64,000 nt of DNA, from NCBI GenBank assembly GCA_018242295.1, contig JAFECE010000011.1, positions 124,001 through 188,000 of the forward strand, written 5' to 3'. The position numbers and the translations under genes are program-made. This DNA comes from Pseudomonadota bacterium. Lineage in GTDB: Bacteria; Pseudomonadota; Alphaproteobacteria; Rhizobiales; Hyphomicrobiaceae. Under the pieces are notes generated by a model. The model worked only from the letters and a program-made list of their open reading frames with translations, was not told the origin of the DNA and did no database searches. Position 1 is the stretch's first letter, and every line of letters starts with the position of its first letter. Below are positions 38,116-46,046 of this stretch, in pieces.

Positions 38116-38867
38116 AGGGGCAGCTCGTCATCGCCGGTCTCGGACCAGGGCCGGAAGGCTGGGTTACGCCGGCTGCTACGGAGGCCGTCGCGGCTGCGGA
38201 TATCATCCTCGGCTATACGCCCTATATAAACCGGATCACGGCGCGGCCGGGGCAGGTTCTCGAAGCATCCGACAATCGCGAAGAACTGGCGAGAGCCGAG
38301 CGGGCGCTGACACTCGCAGCAGGCGGAAGCCGCGTTGTTGTCGTTTCGGGCGGCGATCCGGGTGTCTTTGCGATGGCGGCGGCGGTGTACGAGGCCGTCG
38401 AGAGCAATCCGGCGTCGGCGGAGGATGTCGACATTCGCGTCGAGCCGGGGGTGACGGCGATGCTTGCAGCGGCGGCGCGTATCGGTGCTCCATTGGGGCA
38501 TGACTTTTGTGCCATTTCGCTTTCCGATAATTTGAAGCCGTGGGCGACGATCGAGAGACGATTGCGGCTCGCGGCCGAGGCGGACTTCGTTATCGCGCTC
38601 TACAACCCCGCTTCGAAGGCGCGTCCGCAGCAGATCAGGAAGGCGTTCGAAATTCTGAGCGCGGTGCTGCCGGCTGAAACGATTGTCGTCTTCGCACGAG
38701 CTGTCGGACGGCCGGACGAGGAGATCGATGTGGCGACACTCGCACGCGCGCCGGATATGCCGTGCGATATGCGCACGCTTGTCATCATCGGTTCACAGGC
38801 CACACGTCAGGTGAGGTCCCCCGATGGGCGCGCTTGGGTTTATACGCCGCGTGCGGAGCGACGATGA
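38112..38867 (+). CDS. cobJ: precorrin-3B C17-methyltransferase
   Basis: 251 residues from ATG 38112. It contracts the ring by methylating C17 of precorrin-3B, giving precorrin-4. The hallmark GLGPGPEGWVTPAATEA begins the chain; LGYTPYINRI, VVSGGDPGVFAMAAAVYE and EPGVTAMLAAAARIGAPLGHDF follow, as does FVIALYNPASKARPQQ. The 3' end overlaps the opposing cobK by 28 bp. Precedes the inverted cobK. Confidence 0.95.
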   Translation: MKGQLVIAGLGPGPEGWVTPAATEAVAAADIILGYTPYINRITARPGQVLEASDNREELARAERALTLAAGGSRVVVVSGGDPGVFAMAAAVYEAVESNPASAEDVDIRVEPGVTAMLAAAARIGAPLGHDFCAISLSDNLKPWATIERRLRLAAEADFVIALYNPASKARPQQIRKAFEILSAVLPAETIVVFARAVGRPDEEIDVATLARAPDMPCDMRTLVIIGSQATRQVRSPDGRAWVYTPRAERR

Positions 38868-39625
38868 CGATGAGTTTCGATCCAGGCCAGCGCCTCCTCC
38901 ACCGACGTCACTGTCGGCCGCAAGCCGATCGCGGGGCGGCGAACCATGTGCACCTTGATACCAAGCTGGCGTGCGGCTTCGATCTTGGAATATGTGGCGT
39001 TGCGGCCTGCGTTCTTGGCGAGCACGTGGCGGATGCCGTGGCGGGTGAAAAGCGCGATGTCGTCTTCCGTGCGAAACGGGCCTCGCGCCGCGATGATCGT
39101 CGCGTGCGGAAGGTTTGCGGGCGGTTCGCTCGCATCGACGACGCGGATTACGTAACGATGCTGTGTTGCCCTACTCAGCGCGGGGATTGCCTGCCGACCG
39201 AGGCCAGAGAAGACGTCTTGTGGCGTCGAGGGCAGGCCAGCGATGGCGGCTTCGATGCTGTCGTACTCGGTCCAGTCATCGCCTTTGATTGGCGTCCACG
39301 GCGGGCGCTCGAACGCGAGCAGAGGGATGCGCGCCACCGCGGCCGCGGAAATTGCGTTCCGGCTTATATTGGCAGCGAACGGATGCGTCGCGTCGATGAG
39401 GAGATCGATATTCTCACGCGTCAGGTATCCGGAGAGACCGTCAACGCCGCCGAAGCCGCCGACACGAACGGGCAAGGGGCTCGGGACCGGATTGGCCGTG
39501 CGGCCGGCGAGCGACAGGGTCGCCGCGACGGTTTTGTCGTTCGCCAAGTGTTGCGCGAGAGACGCCGCCTCACTCGTTCCACCGAGGAGCAGTACACGCA
39601 ACGGACTGTCGGAATTCGCGATCAT
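38840..39625 (-). CDS. cobK: precorrin-6A reductase
   Basis: 261 residues. CobK reduces precorrin-6A to 6B with NADPH. It opens LRVLLLGGTSEAASLAQHLA (nucleotide loop) and holds DLLIDATHPFAANISRNAI and the C-terminal AKNAGRNATYSKIEAA. It is on the opposite strand inside an otherwise rightward operon. It overlaps the end of cobJ by 28 bp and starts 17 bp from cobL, so its promoter and that of cobL would have to share or cross this short gap. The operon transcript through here would be antisense to cobK. Confidence 0.93.
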   Translation of the reverse strand: MIANSDSPLRVLLLGGTSEAASLAQHLANDKTVAATLSLAGRTANPVPSPLPVRVGGFGGVDGLSGYLTRENIDLLIDATHPFAANISRNAISAAAVARIPLLAFERPPWTPIKGDDWTEYDSIEAAIAGLPSTPQDVFSGLGRQAIPALSRATQHRYVIRVVDASEPPANLPHATIIAARGPFRTEDDIALFTRHGIRHVLAKNAGRNATYSKIEAARQLGIKVHMVRRPAIGLRPTVTSVEEALAWIETHRHRRSARGV

Positions 39626-39642
39626 GCCGGGAGCCCAATGCC

Positions 39643-40866
39643 ATGAACGGGCGCTGGTTGTCCATCATTGGCATCGGTGAAGACGGCCGAAAAGGGCTGT
39701 CTCCGGCGGCCTCTGCCTTGATCGACGCGGCGGAGCTTGTGGTCGGCGGACGGCGTCACCTCGATCTTGTCGGCGATACGCCGGGAGAAAAGATGGAGTG
39801 GGAGAAGCCGCTCGAGGCGACGGCGACGACGATCCTGGCGCGGCGTGGAACGCCGGTGGCTGTGCTCGTGTCGGGCGATCCGTTCTGGTTTGGGGCGGGT
39901 GCGACGCTGGCGCGGTCGATACCCGTCGAGGACATGCAGGTCTTGCCCTCGCCTTCGAGCTTTTCACTTGCCGCTTCGCGCCTCGGCTGGCCGCTGCAGG
40001 ACGTGACGACGCTTGGGCTCAATATGAAGGGGCTGACACCCCTGATCCGTCGTCACCTGCATCATGGCAGGCGGATTTTGGCGCTGGCGCTCAACGGTGA
40101 AACGCCGCGTGAGGTCGCGAGGCTTTTGAGCGAAGCAGGGTTCGAAGAGAGCACGATCACCGTGATGGAAGCGCTTGGCGGCCCGCGCGAGCAGATCAGA
40201 AGCGTGCCCGCGAAGGACTTCGATTTTAGAGCCGTCGATCCGTTGAATATCATCGCGGTCGATGTCGTTGCGCGGTCTGGCGCGAGGCCTATTCCGTTCG
40301 TCGCCGGGTTGCCCGATCATTACTTCGAGAACGATGGACAACTGACCAAACGCGAGATCCGTGCGGTGACGTTGTCGTCGCTGCAGCCGGGCGCGGGACA
40401 GCTGCTCTGGGACGTCGGGGCGGGCAGCGGATCGATCGGCATCGAATGGCTGCTGGCGCATCCGGCGAATTCGGCGATTGGCATCGAGCGCGACGCTGAA
40501 CGCGCTGCCAGGGCCGTGCGGAACTCCGTCGCTCTTGGCGTGCCGCATCTCGACATTCGCCACGGTGCTGCGCCGGATGCGCTGAGTGGCCTCGCTCAGC
40601 CGGATGCGATTTTCATCGGTTGCGGTACGGACGGCGGCAATGTCATCGAGGCTTGCTGGAGGGCGTTGAAGCCGGGCGGACGCATCGTCGTCAACGCGGT
40701 AACGCTTGAATCCGAGCAGGCGCTGCTTGCGGCGCATCAGGGCCGCGGCGGAACGTTAACGCGCTTGAGCGTCGAACGGGCGGAGCCAGTTGGGAAACTC
40801 ACGGCGTGGCGTCCGGCAATGCCCGTTCTGCAGTGGGTTTCCGCAAAGGCCTATGGTGACGCATGA
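39643..40866 (+). CDS. cobL: precorrin-6Y C5,15-methyltransferase (decarboxylating)
   Basis: 407 residues. This is the two-domain CobL (CbiE-CbiT fusion). The N-terminal tetrapyrrole methylase shows LSIIGIGEDGRKGLSPAA and VLVSGDPFWFGAGATLARS. The C-terminal SAM-dependent domain (from about 240) shows LWDVGAGSGSIGIEWLLAHP. It methylates C5 and C15 and removes the C12 acetate carboxyl, giving precorrin-8X for CobH. It overlaps cobE by 4 bp. Confidence 0.95.
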   Translation: MNGRWLSIIGIGEDGRKGLSPAASALIDAAELVVGGRRHLDLVGDTPGEKMEWEKPLEATATTILARRGTPVAVLVSGDPFWFGAGATLARSIPVEDMQVLPSPSSFSLAASRLGWPLQDVTTLGLNMKGLTPLIRRHLHHGRRILALALNGETPREVARLLSEAGFEESTITVMEALGGPREQIRSVPAKDFDFRAVDPLNIIAVDVVARSGARPIPFVAGLPDHYFENDGQLTKREIRAVTLSSLQPGAGQLLWDVGAGSGSIGIEWLLAHPANSAIGIERDAERAARAVRNSVALGVPHLDIRHGAAPDALSGLAQPDAIFIGCGTDGGNVIEACWRALKPGGRIVVNAVTLESEQALLAAHQGRGGTLTRLSVERAEPVGKLTAWRPAMPVLQWVSAKAYGDA

Positions 40867-41249
40867 TTGCAATCGGCATGGGAGCAAACAGCTCCGCGCG
40901 ATCGGAAGATTTTTCCGAGGCTCTCGCCGCAGCGTGGCGCGAGGCGGGCAGGTGCGATGAGGTCGCGACGCTCGCCACCGCGACGTTTGCCGCTCACGTG
41001 CAAGCGGCAGCATTGAAATCTGGCGTTTCCTTTCGTCCGTGGATGTTAATTGCACTACGCGAAAGAAGCGCGGACTGCGTGACGCGTTCGGAGCGATCGC
41101 TGTCGCTTTTCGGCGTGACTTCGATTGCCGAGGCTGCGGCATTGGTGAGCGCGGGCCCGGGCTCGCATCTGATCATGCCGAGGCGCGTCATTGGCAGCAT
41201 CACGGTCGCGGCAGCGCAATCGGCGGCTCGCGGGGTACGGTCGAAATGA
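40863..41249 (+). CDS. cobE: CobE/CbiG C-terminal domain protein
   Basis: 128 residues, a small domain related to the C-terminal part of CbiG. The start [20 protein letters not shown] and the segment [25 protein letters not shown] are characteristic (the S-V-A-E-A-AAL region). CobE is required in aerobic B12 synthesis but its exact reaction is uncertain. It is coupled to cobL and cobM by 4-bp overlaps. Confidence 0.87.
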   Translation: MIAIGMGANSSARSEDFSEALAAAWREAGRCDEVATLATATFAAHVQAAALKSGVSFRPWMLIALRERSADCVTRSERSLSLFGVTSIAEAAALVSAGPGSHLIMPRRVIGSITVAAAQSAARGVRSK

Positions 41250-42001
41250 CGGTCCATTTTATTGGTGCAGGCCCTGGAGCCGCAGATCTCATTACGGTGC
41301 GCGGGCGCGATCTCATCGCCGGCTGCCCGGTCTGCCTTTATGCCGGGTCGCTTGTTCCGCAGGCTCTGCTGACGCATTGTCCGCCGGCGGCCGAAATTGT
41401 CGATACGGCGCCGATGACGCTCGATGAGATCGTCGAACGTATCGAGAAAGCGACGCGCGACGGAAAGGATGTGGCGCGGCTTCATTCCGGCGATCTGTCG
41501 ATCTGGAGCGCAGTCGGCGAGCAGCTTCGCCGTCTCGATAAGCTCAACATTCCTTATACGATTACGCCGGGCGTGCCGGCATTTGCCGCCGCATCAGCGG
41601 TACTGGCGCGCGAACTGACGCTGCCCGAGGTCGCGCAGTCCGTGGTGCTGACGCGGACATCGGGCCGGGCATCGGCTATGCCCGAACGCGAACAGCTCGA
41701 GACCTTTGCCGAAACGCGCGCGACGCTCGTCGTGCATCTCTCGATCCATGCGATCGCGGACGTCGTCAGGCGTCTTTTGCCTTTCTATGGACCGGAATGT
41801 CCGGCAGCTGTCGTCTATCGCGCGACGTGGCCGGAGGAGCAGATCATTCGCGGCACTTTGCAAACCATCGCTGCACAAACTGCCGAGGCGGGACCGGAAC
41901 GCACGGCGCTGATTTTGGTGGGCGAGGCGCTGGGGCGTGACGACTTCCGCGAGAGCGCGCTTTATAGCGTCGATTATCGCCGCCGTTTTCGTGGTGGCTA
42001 G
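41246..42001 (+). CDS. cobM: precorrin-4 C11-methyltransferase
   Basis: 251 residues from ATG 41246. It methylates precorrin-4 at C11. The chain starts [55 protein letters not shown] and [22 protein letters not shown] are typical of CobM/CbiF. It overlaps the cobE stop and is followed 18 bp later by cobB. Confidence 0.95.
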   Translation: MTVHFIGAGPGAADLITVRGRDLIAGCPVCLYAGSLVPQALLTHCPPAAEIVDTAPMTLDEIVERIEKATRDGKDVARLHSGDLSIWSAVGEQLRRLDKLNIPYTITPGVPAFAAASAVLARELTLPEVAQSVVLTRTSGRASAMPEREQLETFAETRATLVVHLSIHAIADVVRRLLPFYGPECPAAVVYRATWPEEQIIRGTLQTIAAQTAEAGPERTALILVGEALGRDDFRESALYSVDYRRRFRGG

Positions 42002-42019
42002 AAGAGTAGGCGGCTGACC

Positions 42020-43342
42020 ATGCCCGAAGCATTGACGTTGCCGCCAGGAGTGATGATCGCGGCGCCGCGCTCGGGTTCTGGGAAGACGACCGTGACGCTC
42101 GGCCTGCTACGCGCGCTCGTCCGGCGCGGCCTTGCGGTGCAGCCGTTCAAATGTGGGCCGGACTATATCGATCCGGCGTTTCACGCCGTGGCTGCGGGGC
42201 GACCGTCCTACAACATCGATAGCTGGGCGATGAGCTTCGATCGCGCTGCCGGTATTCTGTCGCGTTCATCGCTTGGGGCGAACGTCGTCGTTTGCGAAGC
42301 GTTGATGGGGCTCTTCGACGGCGTTTCCAAAGCTGGGGCCTGGGGCAATGGCGCCAGCGCCGACATTGCCGCGAAAACGGGCTGGCCCGTCATTCTCGTG
42401 CTCGATGTTTCCGGACAATCGCAAACGGCCGCTGCCGCTGCTCGCGGTTTTCAGGGGTTTCGCGACGGCGTGACGATAGCGGGGGTGATCCTCAATCGGG
42501 TGGGCAGTCCGCGCCATGTTCGTTTCGCGTCAGAGGCGCTGGAGGCCGCCGGGCTTCCGGTCGTCGGGGCCTTGCCGCGGGAAAAGAACGTCGTGCTGCC
42601 GGAACGGCATTTGGGGTTGGTGCAAGCCGAGGAGACGGCGGAGATCAACTCCCGGCTCGAGGCGTTGGCAGATTTTATCGAAACGCATGTGGACGTCGGA
42701 CGGCTTCTCCAGCTTGCGGTGTCGGGATCGGTGGCGGGAGGAGCACGGCCGAAGATCAAGCCACCTGCGCAACGTATCGCTCTTGCGAGGGACGCTGCTT
42801 TCTCGTTCGTCTATCCGCATCTGCTAGAAGGCTGGCGCGCGGCCGGCGCCGAAATCATTCCGTTCTCACCGCTTGCGGACGAAGCGCCCGATCCCCAATC
42901 CGATCTCGTCTGGTTGCCGGGCGGCTATCCGGAGCTTCATGCGGGGGTGTTGTCGAATGCCGGCCGCTTCAGGTCGGGCCTCACCGCGTTTGCGCAGTCG
43001 CGGCCCGTTCATGGCGAGTGCGGCGGGTACATGGCGCTGGGTGCCGGCCTCGTCGATGCCGAGGGCCGGCGTCACCAGATGCTGGGGCTTTTGGGGCTCG
43101 AAACCTCGTTCGCAAACCGGAAAATGAACCTCGGATATCGCCTAGCGGAGCTTGTCGCGGCCTGTCCGCTGGGTGGCGCCGGGGAGCTTCTGAGGGGACA
43201 CGAGTTTCATTACGCGAGCGTTCTGGCCTCGCCTGACGAGCCCCTCTTCCAATTGCGGAATTCAGACGGCGAAGCGCTGGCCGGGGGCGGCAGCCGCCGC
43301 GGTCAGGTCACAGGGTCGTTTTTTCATTTTATCGATAAATAA
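42020..43342 (+). CDS. cobB: hydrogenobyrinic (cobyrinic) acid a,c-diamide synthase
   Basis: 440 residues. CobB amidates side chains a and c using glutamine and ATP; in the aerobic route this precedes cobalt insertion by CobNST. The synthetase begins MIAAPRSGSGKTTVTLGLLRAL with FKCGPDYIDPAFH. The C-terminal amidotransferase has LPGGYPELHA and the nucleophile in GECGGYMALG. Last gene of the rightward unit. No clear terminator hairpin is seen after its stop. Confidence 0.95.
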   Translation: MPEALTLPPGVMIAAPRSGSGKTTVTLGLLRALVRRGLAVQPFKCGPDYIDPAFHAVAAGRPSYNIDSWAMSFDRAAGILSRSSLGANVVVCEALMGLFDGVSKAGAWGNGASADIAAKTGWPVILVLDVSGQSQTAAAAARGFQGFRDGVTIAGVILNRVGSPRHVRFASEALEAAGLPVVGALPREKNVVLPERHLGLVQAEETAEINSRLEALADFIETHVDVGRLLQLAVSGSVAGGARPKIKPPAQRIALARDAAFSFVYPHLLEGWRAAGAEIIPFSPLADEAPDPQSDLVWLPGGYPELHAGVLSNAGRFRSGLTAFAQSRPVHGECGGYMALGAGLVDAEGRRHQMLGLLGLETSFANRKMNLGYRLAELVAACPLGGAGELLRGHEFHYASVLASPDEPLFQLRNSDGEALAGGGSRRGQVTGSFFHFIDK

Positions 43343-43421
43343 CCGGCGCCTCGGCCCGATTTTCAGTCTACGGTTGAGCCTGGGCGACCGTTACCCGCTC
43401 TACAAGTTAACCGGAAGTTCT

Positions 43422-43446
43422 GGAACTTTTTAGAACCCTGCGCATT
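43422..43446 (+). promoter_or_regulatory. candidate EcfG-type promoter of nepR-ecfG
   Basis: GGAAC (43422-43426), 16 bases, then CATT (43443-43446), one mismatch to the alphaproteobacterial stress consensus GGAAC-N16/17-CGTT. A second GGAAC lies at 43469 without a matching -10. The site is about 80 bp before the nepR start. Autoregulation of this operon is usual in the family. Confidence 0.45.
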
Positions 43447-43525
43447 TTGGGTCTGGGAAGGTTCGTCCGGAACCCGGTGTGCACACACGAGTAATACGGA
43501 ATCCGTCAAATAGGGTCTTTGCAAG

Positions 43526-43735
43526 ATGGGCACAGGCAGTGATCCCAAGCGAGGGGATTCAGCGACTATGCAGGCACCGTTACCGGCCGAGCTTCAGGGG
43601 CAGATTGGCCAGCGTTTGAGAGAGGCCTATATCGAACTCATTAACGAGCCAGTCCCCGATCGGTTCGTTGTACTTCTGCAAAAACTTAAACAGCGCGAGG
43701 AGGAGAGCAAGGAGGACGGTCGTGACGAAAAGTGA
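43526..43735 (+). CDS. nepR: anti-sigma factor NepR
   Basis: 69 residues. NepR holds EcfG inactive and releases it when phosphorylated PhyR binds NepR. The core IGQRLREAYIELINEPVPDRFVVLLQKL (about 29-56) has the two short helices and the PVPDRF element typical of the family. A later ATG (43568) would give 55 residues. It overlaps ecfG by 14 bp, so the two are translationally linked. A full nepR-ecfG-phyR module follows in one direction. Confidence 0.9.
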   Translation: MGTGSDPKRGDSATMQAPLPAELQGQIGQRLREAYIELINEPVPDRFVVLLQKLKQREEESKEDGRDEK

Positions 43736-44276
43736 CGACGACCTGCAAGCTCTCTTGATCGCGGCCGTTCCAAATCTGCGCGCATTTGCGAATTCGCTTT
43801 GCGGCGATCCGACGCGTGCCGACGATCTGGTGCAGGATACGCTCGTCAAGGCCTGGTCCAATCTGGATGGATTCGAAAAAGGCTCAAACCTGAAGGCTTG
43901 GCTCTTCACGATCCTGCGCAACACCTATTTCTCCGAACTTCGGAAACGCCGCCGCGAGGTCGAGGATGCGGACGGGGCGATGGCGGAGCGCATGTCGGTT
44001 CTGCCCGAGCAACACGTTCATATGGATCTCGTCGATTTCAAGAAAGCTTTCGGCGTCTTGAGCGACGACCAGAAGGAAGTTCTGCTGCTCGTCGGCGCGG
44101 AAGGCTTCTCCTACGAAGAGGCCGCCGAGATCACCAACGCTGCAGTCGGTACGGTCAAAAGCCGTGTCAATCGCGCCCGTGTGGCCTTGAACAAGGCCCT
44201 CGGTCTCGAAGCCGGCGAGAGCATCAATCCCAATGGCGAATTCGCCGGAATCACGCGAGTTGCCGGGCGAGGTTAG
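43722..44276 (+). CDS. ecfG: general stress ECF sigma factor EcfG (ECF15-type)
   Basis: 184 residues from GTG 43722, preceded by AGGAGAGCAAGGAGG. Region 2 spans CGDPTRADDLVQDTLVKAWSN (about 26-46); region 4 starts near residue 120 with LLLVGAEGFSYEEAAEITNAAVGTVKSRVNRAR. It lacks extra domains, as expected for EcfG. It directs RNA polymerase to GGAAC/CGTT promoters, of which several lie within the next 5 kb. Held in check by NepR. Confidence 0.92.
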   Translation: MTKSDDDLQALLIAAVPNLRAFANSLCGDPTRADDLVQDTLVKAWSNLDGFEKGSNLKAWLFTILRNTYFSELRKRRREVEDADGAMAERMSVLPEQHVHMDLVDFKKAFGVLSDDQKEVLLLVGAEGFSYEEAAEITNAAVGTVKSRVNRARVALNKALGLEAGESINPNGEFAGITRVAGRG

Positions 44277-44401
44277 CCCTGGTTGCTCGAAGAGCCGAGA
44301 CGGATAAGTTCATGGGGTGCACGGACGTAATACCTACCCAGGATGATCTTGTGTTTCGGTACAGGATCGTCTCGCCGTAAAACGAGATTACGAGGTGTCA
44401 A

Positions 44402-45208
44402 ATGTCGATAGCCGAATCCATTGCTCCCCATTTGCCGTATCTGCGCCGCTATGCGCGATCGCTGACGGGAAGCCAACAGTCCGGCGACAACTACGTCGCG
44501 GCGGTACTGGAGGCGCTGATTGCCGATTCCGAGGCGTTCGACAAATCGATCGCTCCGCGTGTCGCGCTCTATCGCGCATTCACCAAGGTCTGGAATTCGC
44601 TGGCCGTAAATCGCGTGCCCGACGACGTGCGGCCACTCGATAAGCCGCTGCCGGAGCGACGGCTGGAATCGATCACGCCGCTTCCGAGGCAGGCGTTCCT
44701 TCTCGTTTCGGTCGAAGGCTTTTCCACGGCGGAAGCCGCTCAAGTTCTTGATGTCACTCCGGCGCACGTGACCGAGCTTCTGCAGATGGCGGGCGCCGAA
44801 ATCGCGGAGCAACTATCGGCGGATGTTCTCATCATCGAGGACGAACCGCTGATCGCGATGGATCTGGAAGCGCTTGTCGTCGATATCGGGCATCGCGTTC
44901 AAGGTGTCGCCCGTACGCATCAGGAAGCCGTTGCGGAGGTTGCCAAGAAGGCGCCGTCGCTCGTGCTCGCCGATATTCATCTCGCTGACGGAAGCTCGGG
45001 TCTCGAGGCCGTGAACGAAATCCTCGAGACGATCAGCGTTCCGGTTATTTTCATCACCGCATTCCCGGAGCGCTTGCTGACTGGCACGAAGCCGGAGCCG
45101 GTGTTTCTCATCACAAAGCCTTTCGAACCGGCCGTCGTAAAGGCGATGATCAGCCAGTCGCTCTTCTTTGGTCTAAGGTCGAAAAAGTCCGGTCAACGCG
45201 CGGCCTGA
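44402..45208 (+). CDS. phyR: stress-response regulator PhyR (sigma-like domain plus receiver)
   Basis: 268 residues. The N-terminal 130 residues mimic an ECF sigma factor (HLPYLRRYARSLTGSQQSGDNYV, then a helix-turn-helix-like stretch AEAAQVLDVTPAHVTELL). The C-terminal receiver has DVLIIEDEPLIAMDLEALV, the phospho-acceptor Asp in LADIHLADG and Lys in TKPFE. Phosphorylated PhyR sequesters NepR and frees EcfG. In many relatives phyR is divergent from nepR-ecfG; here it follows in the same direction 125 bp later. Confidence 0.94.
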   Translation: MSIAESIAPHLPYLRRYARSLTGSQQSGDNYVAAVLEALIADSEAFDKSIAPRVALYRAFTKVWNSLAVNRVPDDVRPLDKPLPERRLESITPLPRQAFLLVSVEGFSTAEAAQVLDVTPAHVTELLQMAGAEIAEQLSADVLIIEDEPLIAMDLEALVVDIGHRVQGVARTHQEAVAEVAKKAPSLVLADIHLADGSSGLEAVNEILETISVPVIFITAFPERLLTGTKPEPVFLITKPFEPAVVKAMISQSLFFGLRSKKSGQRAA

Positions 45209-45227
45209 CGCGCTTCAGCTGGTTTGT

Positions 45228-45269
45228 GAAAGAGGCGCGGCTTCCGTTGGGGGCCGCGCCTCTTTCATT
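45228..45269. terminator. rho-independent terminator after phyR
   Basis: Perfect 14-bp stem (GAAAGAGGCGCGGC / GCCGCGCCTCTTTC) with an 11-base loop, then ATTT. It lies 20 bp after phyR and is convergent with the DUF1328 gene 100 bp later, so it may end transcripts from both sides. Confidence 0.85.
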
Positions 45270-45368
45270 TGGCCGGTCTTCTCCTGGTAACGTTTCGATT
45301 GGTTCGAATTGAATGGGATCGCTCGTGAGTACGTAAACGTAAACGGGCAAGCTGTGGCTCGGCCGTTC

Positions 45369-45557
45369 TCAGGCCCGGCGTATGAAACTCGCGACGACGG
45401 AGATGATGAAGAGCACGATCGCGACCCAGAAGATGAGCCGGGCTCCTTCCATCGCTGTGCCGGCAACGCCGCCAAATCCCAAGGCAGCGGCGACAATCGC
45501 TACGATCAAGAAGACGATTGCGAAATAAAGGAGGTTTCCCAATTGGCTCCGATCCAT
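45369..45557 (-). CDS. DUF1328 family small membrane protein
   Basis: 62 residues with two membrane helices. The sequence [24 protein letters not shown] and [17 protein letters not shown] is characteristic of DUF1328 (YtjA-like). Function is unknown, but these small proteins are frequently stress induced. A perfect EcfG-type promoter lies 22 bp upstream of its start, so it is very probably in the general stress regulon. It is leftward, convergent with phyR. Confidence 0.88.
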   Translation of the reverse strand: MDRSQLGNLLYFAIVFLIVAIVAAALGFGGVAGTAMEGARLIFWVAIVLFIISVVASFIRRA

Positions 45558-45579
45558 TTGCCAAAAAGCGCGTTGGGAG

Positions 45580-45605
45580 AACGTGCGCCGAAACCGCGCG
45601 GTTCC
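45580..45605 (-). promoter_or_regulatory. EcfG-dependent promoter of the DUF1328 gene
   Basis: On the minus strand GGAAC (45605-45601), 17 bases, CGTT (45583-45580): an exact match to the EcfG consensus. Its -10 is 22 bp before the DUF1328 ATG, placing the gene directly under the sigma factor encoded 1.3 kb away. Confidence 0.8.
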
Positions 45606-45654
45606 GAATTACGGCGAACATGGGGCGGGATCGGCTTCGAATGCCGCGCAAAAA

Positions 45655-45762
45655 ATTAGAGTTCGCGCCGCTCGGGGGGAAGCGGTCGCGAACTCTTTTA
45701 AGTGATGCCGTACCCTGGGCCACGGGGGAGTGGGGAGGGAGTATTTGGGTACGGTCACAGTT
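45655..45762 (-). ncRNA. putative EcfG-dependent small RNA, GsrN-like
   Basis: A perfect EcfG promoter (45767-45791, minus) is followed by no protein gene but, about 60 bases on, by a strong intrinsic terminator: arms at 45659-45672 and 45681-45695, then TAATTTTTT on the minus strand. The predicted transcript of about 105 nt starts near 45760. Its 5' part folds as GTGACCGTACCC / GGGTACGGCATCAC (arms 45747-45758 and 45702-45715) around a C-rich loop with ACTCCCTCCCCACTCCCCC. C-rich loop, terminator hairpin, size, sigma control and neighbourhood match GsrN, the general-stress RNA of Caulobacter. Identity by homology is not tested. Confidence 0.7.
45659..45695 (-). terminator. intrinsic terminator of the putative stress small RNA
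   Basis: Stem of 14-15 bp with one bulge (GAGTTCGCGACCGCT / AGCGGCGCGAACTC read on the minus strand), loop of C and U-type bases, followed by TAATTTTTT. A TTTTA run lies on the other side, so it may work in both directions. No protein gene ends here, which is why a non-coding transcript is inferred. Confidence 0.75.
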
Positions 45763-45766
45763 GAAG

Positions 45767-45791
45767 AACGTAGCGGTTGCTCGTGGGTTCC
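45767..45791 (-). promoter_or_regulatory. EcfG-dependent promoter of the putative small RNA
   Basis: On the minus strand GGAAC (45791-45787), 16 bases, CGTT (45770-45767): an exact consensus match. The nearest leftward protein gene starts 210 bp away and has its own EcfG promoter beyond an intervening terminator. Confidence 0.75.
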
Positions 45792-45795
45792 AAAG

Positions 45796-46046
45796 TTTCC
45801 TCGAGTATTTTTTGCCCGCTTTTGGGGCGTGCAGATGGTTTGATTTCGATTCAAAATGCGCGGATGCGCGCAGGCGCAAGCTTGCTATGCCGTTGACTGA
45901 TAGCTTGGCCATATGCATTACGAGTTCGAAATGTCTGAGCAGCTTAGTCGTGGTATTGATAGAAAAAATAGCTTTTAGCAGGCGGTTGGCACGGCCGTTA
46001 ACTCGTGGCATTGCATCACTTTCCTTCGATCATTCCTAGCTGGGTT
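45796..46046. other. intergenic stretch before the sensor kinase gene
   Basis: No gene is recognised between the small-RNA promoter and the kinase start. The stretch is AT-richer than its surroundings (for example ATTGATAGAAAAAATAGC near 45955) and probably carries the promoter of the kinase gene. No GGAAC element is seen on the + strand. Confidence 0.5.

Noticed and set aside
43469-43494. Second GGAAC element before nepR
   Set aside because: No CGTT-like -10 at 16 or 17 bases; at most a decoy or remnant.
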